Position numbers and translations under genes: made by a program. Shown one piece after another: positions 11,115 through 18,767 of a stretch of DNA of 64,000 nt (position 1 is the stretch's first letter; each line of letters begins with the position of its first letter). The stretch is from Caldilineaceae bacterium (lineage in GTDB: Bacteria; Chloroflexota; Anaerolineae; Caldilineales; Caldilineaceae), in NCBI GenBank assembly GCA_026645575.1, contig JAPKMW010000038.1, forward strand, positions 27,093 through 91,092. Reading direction: 5' to 3'. The notes under the pieces were generated by a model. It did not search any database and was not told where the DNA came from. It saw only the letters and a list, made by a program, of their open reading frames with translations.

Positions 11115-11272
11115 TAATCCCCGTACAGGCAGCCCCATGCGAATTCCGCGCTTCGTTTCCTGCCAGCGCCGCCAAAGCCTCATTTGCCATCGACTTGCAC
11201 ACCGCCTGAATCTAGAGTAGACTACTCCTCATCGGATAGAAAAGATGCATAGTCGCCGGAGGAGTGTTCATC

Positions 11273-12172
11273 ATGCGCGAAGTTCGTTGGGAGCGAATGT
11301 TTCCCGACCAGTTGGAGGCGGCCCTGGCGGCTTGCCCGGTCGTCTACTTGCCCTATGGCCTCTGTGAACCGCATGGGCCGCAAAATGCCGTCGGGCTGGA
11401 TGCGTTGAAGGCCCATGCCATCTGTTGTCGCGCGGCGGAGGCGCATGGCGGCATTGTCGCCCCGCCCGATTACTGGCACATTCACGAGATCGGCCTCTAT
11501 GCCTCCTGGGCGGCGGAGTGGGCTGGCGAGGCGCGCCCGTGGTTGACCGCCCTGCCCCCTTGGCAACACTTCAAAAATGTCTGCTATCATCTGCGTGCGG
11601 TGGATGCCTTGGGTTTTCATGCCGCCATTCTCCTGACCGGTCACTATGGCCCCAATTGGGAAGATTTGAAGACGCTGCTGGCGCTCTTGCAGCCTCATTT
11701 TGCCACGCGTCTTTACGGTCTGCCCGATTTTGAAGCCAACCAGCCCGGCTTTGACAACGACGGCAAAAGCACCGGCGACCATGCCGGGAAGGTCGAAACG
11801 TCGCTGCTCTGGGCGTTGGAACCGCAAAGTGTTGACATCTCCCGGCTACCTACACAGGGAACGCCAGGGCCGCACTTCGCAATGGGGCCAAACGCCTACC
11901 AATCAGACCGACGGGTTGGTGAACGGATGGTTGAAGATGAAGTGCGCTGGCTAGGGGCCAAAGCAGCAGAATTGTTGGCGGCGTATGAAGCGCATAAACC
12001 GGCGCAACGTCAGCCTCTCAGCTTTATGGACATTGAGCAGATCTGGGCGACGGAAGTCTTACCCCGCCTGCCGGAGTTCAAGACCATGCAATATCTGGGC
12101 CGCACCCCGCCGCCCGCCGATTCGCGTTGGCAATTAAATTATCAAATTCCCGACAAGCTCAACCCAGTCTAA
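11273..12172 (+). CDS. Creatininase-family amidohydrolase
   Basis: A 299-residue member of the creatininase/MftE superfamily, metal-dependent hydrolases that act on cyclic amides or peptides. The metal-binding stretch GLCEPHGPQNAVGLDALKA corresponds to the usual ExHGxHLPLGTD, and LTGHYGPNWED corresponds to the NGHGGN motif. GGAGGAG at 11258-11264 is placed 8 nt before ATG 11273; an upstream GTG at 11264 overlaps that site and is rejected. It is the first gene of a plus-strand run with an Ldh2-type dehydrogenase, SDR, PhyH-like oxygenase, DUF3830 and EamA transporter, suggesting opening of an amide or lactam in a catabolic route. The substrate is unknown. Confidence 0.8.
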   Translation: MREVRWERMFPDQLEAALAACPVVYLPYGLCEPHGPQNAVGLDALKAHAICCRAAEAHGGIVAPPDYWHIHEIGLYASWAAEWAGEARPWLTALPPWQHFKNVCYHLRAVDALGFHAAILLTGHYGPNWEDLKTLLALLQPHFATRLYGLPDFEANQPGFDNDGKSTGDHAGKVETSLLWALEPQSVDISRLPTQGTPGPHFAMGPNAYQSDRRVGERMVEDEVRWLGAKAAELLAAYEAHKPAQRQPLSFMDIEQIWATEVLPRLPEFKTMQYLGRTPPPADSRWQLNYQIPDKLNPV

Positions 12173-12230
12173 ACGCGGCAGGGTAAACACAGATAGGCCC
12201 CTATGGGTTCCTGACACAGATACCTTTTAA

Positions 12231-12439
12231 CCGTCCCAGAGGGACGCCTGAGTTTAGAGGCCATAAAAGAATTGGTTTACTCACGTCCTGGGGGGGCCGA
12301 AGAGGCTTGCCAACCATCTTCCGGGAAGGTTCGACAGGCCAATTCTGTCGACAGAACTGACCTTCCCGGAAGATGGCATTATTGGCCTTTTGCGTTCCTG
12401 TTGACCCGAAAACCCTAAACTCAACTGTCCCTCTGGGAC
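12231..12439. repeat. Nested inverted repeats between creatininase and Ldh2 genes
   Basis: The outer arms at 12231-12256 and 12416-12439 share GTCCCAGAGGGAC plus TGAGTTTA. An inner 17-bp perfect stem pairs 12314-12330 with 12360-12376 (CCATCTTCCGGGAAGGT), and its loop again contains TCGACAG/CTGTCGA. It fills most of the 288-bp gap. The outer arms match the family at 26.6 and 58.5 kb, and the inner arm matches 57.85-57.91 kb, so it looks like one repeat inserted into another. Confidence 0.75.
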
Positions 12440-12460
12440 AAAATAACACGAGGAGGAACG

Positions 12461-13495
12461 ATGGTTGCTATGCAGACAATACCGGCGGCGGCGCTACAAG
12501 AGTTGACCAGCCGGCTCTTTATGCAGGTGGGCGCGCCTGAGCATATTGCCGTGGATGTGGCGCGGATTTTGGTCGGGGCGAATCTGGCCGGTCATGATTC
12601 GCATGGGGTGTTGCGTATCCCCATCTATTTGCAACACATTCAGGAAGGCAAACTCGACCCCGCCGCTGAGCCGACAGTTGTGGAAGAAGATGCGACCACG
12701 ATCAAGATCGACGGGCAAAATGGCTTTGGTCACTACACGGCGCGCCGGGGCATGGCGTTGGCGATCCAGAAAGCGCGCCAGAGCAAGATCAGTTGTGTCA
12801 CCTTCAGCCGCATCAACCACATTGGCCGATTGGGCGAATATGCCGAAGATGCCGCTCGTGCTGGTTGTCTAGGCATCACCACCGTCGGTGGGGGATCGCG
12901 CGATTCTGGGCGAACTGCACCCTATGGCGGCGCCCAATATCGTCTGGGCACCAACCCGATTGCGGTTGGCGTCCCCACTGGCGATGAAGTTCCCTTTGTC
13001 CTCGATTTTGCCACCAGCATTGTAGCCGAGGGCAAGGTGCAGGTGGCGCGCAGCAAGGGACTGGACATGCCGCCCGGTCATCTCTTTGACAAACAGGGGC
13101 AGCCGACCGTCAAAACGGCTGATTTTTATGATGGCGGCTGTCTGACCACCTTTGGCCTGCACAAGGGCTATGCGCTCTCGCTCTTTGTCTGTCTATTGGG
13201 CGGGTTGGGCGCGCCCTTTGATCCGGCCAAGGCGGCGATGGGTGGTTGTTACATGCAAGTCCTCAACATCGACGCCTTCACGCCCCTGGCCGACTACCAA
13301 CGCAATGTGCGCCTGTTTCTCAACGCCATGAAAGAGACGCCCCTCGCTCCTGGTTTCGAGGAAATCCTCGCCCCTGGCGACTTTGAAGAACGCAATCGCC
13401 GCCACCGGTTAGCCAACGGGGTTGAGGTGCCAGAAACCATCGTTAGTCAGTTGCAGCAGTGGGCGCAGAAGTTGGCTGTGCCGATGGGGTTTTAA
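12461..13495 (+). CDS. Malate/L-lactate dehydrogenase family oxidoreductase (Ldh2 type)
   Basis: A 344-residue protein of the LDH2/MDH2 family, NAD(P)-dependent dehydrogenases acting on malate, L-lactate, ureidoglycolate, sulfolactate or similar 2-hydroxy acids. Family hallmarks include GANLAGHDSHGVLRIPIYL near the N-terminus with its catalytic His region, RLGTNPIAVGVPTG and LDFATSIVAEGKV. AGGAGG directly precedes ATG 12461. The gene is preceded by large nested hairpins and followed 128 bp later by an SDR gene on the same strand. The exact hydroxy acid cannot be told from sequence; the creatininase-like and PhyH neighbours make ureidoglycolate or an amide-derived hydroxy acid conceivable. Confidence 0.87.
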   Translation: MVAMQTIPAAALQELTSRLFMQVGAPEHIAVDVARILVGANLAGHDSHGVLRIPIYLQHIQEGKLDPAAEPTVVEEDATTIKIDGQNGFGHYTARRGMALAIQKARQSKISCVTFSRINHIGRLGEYAEDAARAGCLGITTVGGGSRDSGRTAPYGGAQYRLGTNPIAVGVPTGDEVPFVLDFATSIVAEGKVQVARSKGLDMPPGHLFDKQGQPTVKTADFYDGGCLTTFGLHKGYALSLFVCLLGGLGAPFDPAKAAMGGCYMQVLNIDAFTPLADYQRNVRLFLNAMKETPLAPGFEEILAPGDFEERNRRHRLANGVEVPETIVSQLQQWAQKLAVPMGF

Positions 13496-13500
13496 AAAGG

Positions 13501-13579
13501 GAGATTAGAGAGATTGAGAGACTCAGAGATTGGGTCGGGCAATCTCTGAGTCTCTCAATCTCTCAATCTCTCTAATCTC
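13501..13579. repeat. Octamer-based hairpin (GAGATTGA arrays)
   Basis: Left arm 13501-13532 and right arm 13540-13579 are inverse copies built from GAGATTGA-type 8-bp units; the right arm has one extra unit. The loop is 7 nt. It starts 5 bp after the Ldh2 stop. A similar array occurs at 50920-50977. Confidence 0.8.
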
Positions 13580-13623
13580 TTACAAAAGAACGCAATTCAA
13601 TCAACAATAGACAAGGGTTATCT

Positions 13624-14373
13624 ATGAGCAAGCCAATTGCCGATATTCAAGGGAAAATCATTTTGATCACTGGCGGTGCACAGGGCATCGGCGAAGCGAC
13701 GGCGCGGCTTTGCGCCGAACGGGGGGCGCGGGTTATTATTGCGGATGTAAAGGACAAAGGGGCGGACACGGCGGCCTCGATCCAGGCCAGTGGTGGCGAC
13801 GCCACCTTCTATAAAGTCGATGTCCGTTCCCAGGATCAAGTTGTCCAGCTCTTTGAGCAGGTAAAACAGAGCCATCAGGGGTTGGATGTATTGATCTGTG
13901 CGGCCGGCGTGCTGCAAGGGCAATATCTCCAACCGGAAGAGTTCCCGCTGGAAACTTTTGACTTTGTCATGGATGTCAACGTCAAAGGGACCTTCCTCTG
14001 CACCAAGTATGCGACCCCCTTGTTAGCGGAGTCGCAAGGGGTGATGCTGTTAATCGCCTCCGGCGCCGGCGTCATCGGCGGCAGTTCGTCGATTGCCTAT
14101 GGCACGAGCAAGGGGGCCGTCAACGGTATGGGCATGGTGCTGGCGAGCCATCTGGCGCCGCGCAAGATTCGGGTCAATGTCATCTGCCCTGGCAGTCTCA
14201 ACACAGAGATGAAACGGAACGTGATCCAGACCCAAGCCGAACGGGAAGGACGCGATGCCGACGCGTTGATTGCCAACTCAGAATTGGGCGATCCCATCGG
14301 CGTAGCACGGCTGCTGGCCTATCTGGCGTCCGATGATGGGGACTATGTGCGGCGGAATTTGTTTACGCGCTAA
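13624..14373 (+). CDS. Short-chain dehydrogenase/reductase
   Basis: A 249-residue classical SDR. The Rossmann motif TGGAQGIGEATARLCAERGA lies near residue 17, CAAGVLQG corresponds to the NNAG motif, and the active site is seen as a Ser-Ser region followed by YGTSKGAV (YxxxK). It would use NAD(P)H to oxidise or reduce an alcohol/ketone. The C-terminus ends DYVRRNLFTR, short but as in the subfamily whose members end near FTR. An AAGGG ribosome-binding site precedes ATG 13624. Its place between a hydroxy-acid dehydrogenase and a PhyH-type dioxygenase suggests a shared degradative pathway. Confidence 0.87.
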   Translation: MSKPIADIQGKIILITGGAQGIGEATARLCAERGARVIIADVKDKGADTAASIQASGGDATFYKVDVRSQDQVVQLFEQVKQSHQGLDVLICAAGVLQGQYLQPEEFPLETFDFVMDVNVKGTFLCTKYATPLLAESQGVMLLIASGAGVIGGSSSIAYGTSKGAVNGMGMVLASHLAPRKIRVNVICPGSLNTEMKRNVIQTQAEREGRDADALIANSELGDPIGVARLLAYLASDDGDYVRRNLFTR

Positions 14374-14421
14374 AACGTAATGCGTGTTTCGTGTTGCGTG
14401 AACTAGACTATGGCAAGTTCG

Positions 14422-14450
14422 CTCCTAGCCGGTCCGTGACCGGTTAGGAG
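14422..14450. repeat. 13-bp hairpin between SDR and PhyH genes
   Basis: CTCCTAGCCGGTC and GACCGGTTAGGAG form a tight stem with a CGT loop and one mismatch. The loop-proximal part (CCGGTCCGTGACCGG) resembles the CCAGTCCGTGACTGG of the hairpin at 18.7 kb. It may end the upstream transcript or mark an mRNA processing site. Confidence 0.6.
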
Positions 14451-14493
14451 TAAGAGACTTGGTGCTCATGAAGACGGGCGGGAAGGACAAACC

Positions 14494-15345
14494 ATGAACA
14501 CACAAAGGTTACGCAAAGAATTTCAAACGGATGGCTATACCATCGCCCGTGGTCTCTTTTCACCGGCGGAGGCGGCTTTCTATCGCGACCATTATATGGC
14601 TTTGCGCGAAGCCAGACGCTATACCGGCGATCTCGTCAACCAGTGGGATGATGGTGCGCAAGACCCGCTCCAACGCTACCCGCGCATGTTCAACATGCAC
14701 CATTGGGATGCCGTTAGCCGGGAGTGGTTGCTCGATGCGCGCATTGGTCGCTGCCTGACAGCAATGTTGGGGCAGGAGCCTTATGCCATTCAAACCATGC
14801 TCTATTTCAAGCCGCCCGGCGCACGGGGGCAGGCGCTGCACCAGGATCAATACTATTTGCGCGCTCGACCCGGCACCAGCATTGCCGCCTGGATGGCCCT
14901 CGATCCCACCGATGAGGCCAACGGTTGTCTACAAATGGCGCCCAACACACAAAACTTACCCCTGATCTGCCCGGTGGAGGCTGACGAAACGCAGAGCTTC
15001 ACCACCATTGCCGTGCCGCTGCCGCCTGGTATTGAACCAATCCCCATGATCATGGCGCCGGGAGATGTCCTCTTTTTCAATGGCGAGATCATCCACGGTA
15101 GCCTCCCCAACACCACCAACGACCGCTTCCGCCGCACCCTGGTCGGCCACTACATTGAAGGTCATGCTCAACAAGTGGCCGCCTTTGATCACCCCGTGCT
15201 GCGCATGGATGGCAGCGTCGTTGCGCTAGGGGTCAGCCCCGATGGCGGCGAATGTGGCGTCTGGGTGGATCGCGATGGCCGGCATTTGGTGGATGTGAAT
15301 CAGCTTTATACCGCCGCCGGTTCGTTAGCGACGATGCCGTTGTAG
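14494..15345 (+). CDS. Phytanoyl-CoA dioxygenase (PhyH) family protein
   Basis: A 283-residue Fe(II)/2-oxoglutarate-dependent oxygenase of the PhyH family. The iron-binding facial triad is visible as H116-Q-D118 (LHQDQYYLRA) and distal H201 (NGEIIHGSLPNTTNDR), with the 2-oxoglutarate-binding Arg in FRRTLVGHYI. GGAAGGA precedes ATG 14494. These enzymes hydroxylate small molecules; only some act on phytanoyl-CoA, so no substrate is proposed. It is followed after 32 bp by the DUF3830 gene and belongs to the 11.3-16.7 kb cluster. Confidence 0.85.
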   Translation: MNTQRLRKEFQTDGYTIARGLFSPAEAAFYRDHYMALREARRYTGDLVNQWDDGAQDPLQRYPRMFNMHHWDAVSREWLLDARIGRCLTAMLGQEPYAIQTMLYFKPPGARGQALHQDQYYLRARPGTSIAAWMALDPTDEANGCLQMAPNTQNLPLICPVEADETQSFTTIAVPLPPGIEPIPMIMAPGDVLFFNGEIIHGSLPNTTNDRFRRTLVGHYIEGHAQQVAAFDHPVLRMDGSVVALGVSPDGGECGVWVDRDGRHLVDVNQLYTAAGSLATMPL

Positions 15346-15377
15346 TTTCTTATCAATAACACGAAATTGGAATAATC

Positions 15378-15794
15378 ATGAACCATCTCCGTATTACCGC
15401 CGGCCCTTTTACCTTTCTGGCTCGACTGGAAGAAAGCGCAGCCCCACAAACCTGCGCGGCCTTTACCCAAATTCTGCCCTTTCGCAACAAAATCATCCAA
15501 GCGCGCTGGAGTGGCGAGGCGGCGTGGATCCCGCTGGGCGATTTCAAGCTGAATGTGGGCTTTGAAAATCACACCAGCCACCCGTCACGCGGTGACATTC
15601 TCTTTTATCCTGGCGGCTACAGCGAAACCGAAATCCTCTTTCCCTATGGCAGCACCTGTTTTGCCAGTAAGATGGGGCAACTGGCCGGCAATCATTTTCT
15701 GACCATTGTCGAAGGGCAAGCGCAATTGCCGGAACTGGGACGCCTGGTGCTGTGGCACGGGGCGCAAGATATTCTTTTTGCGTGGGCAGAATAA
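15378..15794 (+). CDS. DUF3830 family cyclophilin-like protein
   Basis: A 138-residue protein with the DUF3830 pattern: an N-terminal FLARLEESAAPQTCAAF stretch reminiscent of cyclophilin-like barrels, then PSRGDILFYPGG and ETEILFPYGSTCFASKMGQL. Family members are often encoded beside amidohydrolases, creatininase-like enzymes and transporters; function is not established. Here it is 5 bp ahead of the EamA transporter and 32 bp behind the PhyH gene, so co-transcription is likely. Confidence 0.8.
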   Translation: MNHLRITAGPFTFLARLEESAAPQTCAAFTQILPFRNKIIQARWSGEAAWIPLGDFKLNVGFENHTSHPSRGDILFYPGGYSETEILFPYGSTCFASKMGQLAGNHFLTIVEGQAQLPELGRLVLWHGAQDILFAWAE

Positions 15795-15799
15795 CAACG

Positions 15800-16726
15800 A
15801 TGGCTTCTTCACTCCAGGTAAATACACAACGCCAACGGCTGGCAAAATGGGCGGCGGCCGGCTGGTTTGGCTGGGCAATGGCGCTCTGCTCCACCTTTGC
15901 CAGCAGTATTGTCACGCCGCTGTCACGCGGGTTAATTGTCGGCGGCATGGACCCGATCAATTTATTGCTGGCCCGCCTCTCGATTGCCGTTGCCTTAATC
16001 ATTTCAACCTCAGCCGCAATGCAACCAGCCAACCTTAAAATTGATCGGCGCGGTTTTTGGCGGGTGCTGGCGATTGGGCTGTTGGCCGGCGTGGAAATTT
16101 GTTGTTTTTTCAGTGCGCTGGCCTACGTGGATGCTTCGATGTCGGCCATGATCAAATCAACGCAGCCGCTGGTAGTCTTGTTACTCCTGGCGTTGGGGGG
16201 TGAACGGTTGACGCGCCGCCATTGGGTGCGGTTGGGGCTGGCAATGATTGGCATCTACCTGCTGGTAGGTGGCCCTGGCGGGTCGGTGGCGCCGATGGGG
16301 TTGTTGCTGCTCACCCTCTCTCTCTTGCTCTATGGCTCACAACTGGTCTTTACCCAGTGGTGGCTCAAGGGCTATAACACTCACACCGTCACCTTTTATC
16401 TCAGCACCATTATGACCGTTGTCATTGCCATCTGGTGGTGGATTCAGGGTGCAACCTGGCGCGATCCGGGAACGCAGGGGTGGCTAATCATTCTGGTGTT
16501 GGCCGTGGTCAGCACCTGGCTGGCCCGACTGGCGCTCTATGCCGCCATTCCGCGCATTGGCAGCGGGCAGATCGCCCTGCTCTGGCCGTTGCAGACGTTG
16601 ACGATCATTGTGCTGTCGGTGATCTTTCTGGATGAACGAATGACGCCGGTACAGTGGGTGGGTGGGGCGTTTGTATTGAGTAGCGCGGTGTTGGCGATTG
16701 AGCGGGTTAGGCAGCGAGTAGCCTAA
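15800..16726 (+). CDS. EamA/DMT-family membrane transporter
   Basis: A 308-residue integral membrane protein with about ten hydrophobic segments in two EamA halves, typical of drug/metabolite transporters. Recognisable motifs are GLLAGVEICCFFSALAYVDA, LGGERLTRRHWVRLGLAMIG and the second-half AAIPRIGSGQIALLWPLQTL. I choose ATG 15800 (MASSLQV), 5 bp after the DUF3830 stop; an in-frame upstream ATG at 15752 would overlap that gene. Role: export or uptake of a metabolite linked to the preceding catabolic genes, direction unknown. Confidence 0.85.
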   Translation: MASSLQVNTQRQRLAKWAAAGWFGWAMALCSTFASSIVTPLSRGLIVGGMDPINLLLARLSIAVALIISTSAAMQPANLKIDRRGFWRVLAIGLLAGVEICCFFSALAYVDASMSAMIKSTQPLVVLLLLALGGERLTRRHWVRLGLAMIGIYLLVGGPGGSVAPMGLLLLTLSLLLYGSQLVFTQWWLKGYNTHTVTFYLSTIMTVVIAIWWWIQGATWRDPGTQGWLIILVLAVVSTWLARLALYAAIPRIGSGQIALLWPLQTLTIIVLSVIFLDERMTPVQWVGGAFVLSSAVLAIERVRQRVA

Positions 16727-17473
16727 TCGACCAAGAATGCCGACGGTCTACGGCGTATCAGCGGCGGAGTTTGAGACCGGTTGGCAGGCCTATTTGGCGA
16801 TACACTTTGGTCGATCCGCGCCATAACCAGCAACCTTGTTGCTTCTTGTCCCTATGGGACGGCAGCAGGGTTTCCCAGCTTTCATGCTGTCCTAAACCTG
16901 CCACCAGAGCAGGCAGGCGCGCTCGCCCATAGGTAGCGACGGTATAGTCGATAAGCGTTGCCCACGCTATCGCATTGTCACAATGATTGAGCGCGCTTGT
17001 TCGACTCGACATCTCGACATAAGTTAGTGCGGATGTTGGAGTAACAAGTTCAGGCAGATGAAGTGGTAGGGAATGGGAGCATGGCTTTCCTATTCCCCCC
17101 CTGCTCCTTGTCTACTTCATTAGGTTTTGATTTCCACTGACTTTCAATTTCATGTACTAATAAGTTACAAATTTTTCTGGTTTTTGCTGTTGCTCCCGCG
17201 ATACCGAGGCATAAATCTGCGATGCCTCATTGTCCAAAGGAATACTGACTGTTGTGCTTTTCGTGATTACTTGCTCCAAGACTCTGTATCAAATCGTGAG
17301 TCTGCTCACCGATGGTTATAGTAATAGAAAGCAAAAATGTAAACTCGAAGTTGGGTCAACGCTACGCCTAGCTCCCGAGTAGAACGGCTCAAACGCGGTC
17401 GCTTATTCAATAGCCGTTACGGTCTACTGATAATAGGATCATGACTTGTCCGTATAGAAGTGTAAACAACTTT
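16727..17473. other. Long intergenic region before tgt
   Basis: About 750 bp without a convincing intact gene. It holds a short minus-strand gene remnant (16758-17012) and A/T-richer DNA from about 17100 on. An open frame at 17127-17321 gives a hydrophobic peptide with no recognisable family and no ribosome-binding site, and is not called. Confidence 0.5.
16758..17012 (-). pseudogene. Possible remnant of a peptidase-MA-like lipoprotein C-terminus
   Basis: An 84-codon frame contains IDYTVATYGRARLPALVAGL followed by GQHESWETLLP, which resembles the C-terminal part of peptidase-MA-like (gluzincin-type) lipoproteins of Chloroflexota. The similarity ends after ETLLP and no N-terminal part is found upstream, so it looks like a decayed fragment. 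Recognition is from memory of that pattern only. Confidence 0.35.
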
Positions 17474-18652
17474 ATGATTGTTCAACCAAATCACCCATAC
17501 TTTCGTTTTGAAGTTCACCAAACCGATGGCGCCGCGCGCCTGAGCACCTTTCACACCCCTCATGGCCCGATTGAAATGCCGGCCTTTGCCCCGGTTGGCA
17601 CCCTAGCCAACGTGAAAACGCTCGAACCGCGCGATCTGACCGAAGCCGGCGCCCAACTGATTCTGTCTAACACCTATCACCTCTATCTGCGCCCCGGCCA
17701 TGAGTTGGTGCAGAAGTTTGGCGGCCTCCACGGCTTCATGGGCTGGCATGGCCCGATCCTGACCGATTCGGGTGGTTTTCAGGTCTTCAGTCTGGCGCAT
17801 CAACGCAAGCTCGACGACAATGGCGTCACCTTTCGCAGCCACATTGACGGCAGTCAGCACTATTTTACGCCGGAACGGGTGATGGAAATTGAACAAGCGC
17901 TGGGGCCAGATATTGCAATGGTGTTGGATGAGTGCGCCCCGCCGCTTGATTATGCCTACAATCAACAAGCGCTGGCGCGCACGCATCGCTGGGCCGAACG
18001 GTGCAAATCGGCGCACACCCGGCCCGATCAAGCGCTCTTTGGCATTGTGCAAGGCGGCATTTTCCCGGATTTGCGGGCGGAAAGCGCCCAGTTTTTACAG
18101 ACGCTCGATTTTACCGGATATGCCGTCGGTGGGCTGGCCGTGGGCGAGACCAAACCCGAAATGTATGCCACATTGGATGTCACCTGTCCACTGCTACCTA
18201 TGGACAAACCGCGCTATCTCATGGGCGTCGGCGCGGCGGAGGATATTGTCGAAGCGGTCTATCGGGGCGTAGACATGTTTGATTGTGTCCTGCCGACGCG
18301 CATTGCCCGCAATGGCGCGCTATTGACGCCTACGGGGCGGCTCAATATCCGCAATGCCCAATATGCCGAAGACCCGTTGCCGGTACAGGAAGATTGCACC
18401 TGTTACACCTGTCGCACCTTTAGCCGCGCCTATCTGCGCCATCTTTACAAGGCCGGCGAGATCAGTGCATTGCGCTTTGGCACGATTCACAATGTCCAAT
18501 TTATGCTCGACCTCATGCGCCAGATTCGCGCGGCGATTGGGGCGGGGACCTACGCAGCGTTTCGCACTGATTTCCTCACCCGCTACCAAATGACCAACCA
18601 AACGGTGCGTCACGAACAGCGGGAACGTTTCCTTGCGCGTACACGCCCGTAA
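17474..18652 (+). CDS. tgt: tRNA-guanine(34) transglycosylase
   Basis: A 392-residue Tgt, which swaps guanine 34 of GUN-anticodon tRNAs for preQ1 in queuosine synthesis. The catalytic region is conserved: TDSGGFQVFSL, GIVQGG, GGLAVGE and GVDMFDCVLPTR with the nucleophilic Asp. The zinc site is C-x-C-x2-C (CTCYTC) with a downstream His (AYLRHLYKAGE). I begin at ATG 17474 (MIVQPNHPYFRF), eleven codons inside the longer frame, because it places the N-terminus at the family position. It is a single-gene unit, ending at a strong hairpin shared with the convergent GT39-like gene. Confidence 0.95.
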   Translation: MIVQPNHPYFRFEVHQTDGAARLSTFHTPHGPIEMPAFAPVGTLANVKTLEPRDLTEAGAQLILSNTYHLYLRPGHELVQKFGGLHGFMGWHGPILTDSGGFQVFSLAHQRKLDDNGVTFRSHIDGSQHYFTPERVMEIEQALGPDIAMVLDECAPPLDYAYNQQALARTHRWAERCKSAHTRPDQALFGIVQGGIFPDLRAESAQFLQTLDFTGYAVGGLAVGETKPEMYATLDVTCPLLPMDKPRYLMGVGAAEDIVEAVYRGVDMFDCVLPTRIARNGALLTPTGRLNIRNAQYAEDPLPVQEDCTCYTCRTFSRAYLRHLYKAGEISALRFGTIHNVQFMLDLMRQIRAAIGAGTYAAFRTDFLTRYQMTNQTVRHEQRERFLARTRP

Positions 18653-18701
18653 AGCAGACGCTACACGGCGCAAGTTGATTTATCTAACGTATTGCCACCA
18701 A

Positions 18702-18767
18702 ACTCGCTCATAGCCAGTCCGTGACTGGCGTTTTTGGACGCCAGTCACGGACTGGCTATGAGCGAGT
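18702..18767. terminator. 29-bp perfect hairpin, bidirectional terminator-like
   Basis: Arms 18702-18730 and 18739-18767 (core GCCAGTCCGTGACTGGCG) pair perfectly around an 8-nt loop TTTTTGGA. It separates the convergent tgt and GT39-like genes, running 12 bp into the latter's end. It can fold from either strand and is the strongest stem in the window. Confidence 0.75.

Noticed and set aside
12326..12360. tRNA T-loop-like GGTTCGACAGGCC
   Set aside because: It is part of the nested inverted repeat; no acceptor or anticodon arm can be drawn.
13501..13579. CRISPR-like or minisatellite array
   Set aside because: Eight-bp units arranged as an inverted pair form a hairpin, without unique spacers.
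13624..14373. Frameshifted SDR because the C-terminus is short
   Set aside because: The ending near FTR is seen in a known SDR subfamily, and no continuation in other frames was found.
17127..17321. 64-codon hydrophobic frame before tgt
   Set aside because: A/T-rich DNA, no start signal, no recognisable family.
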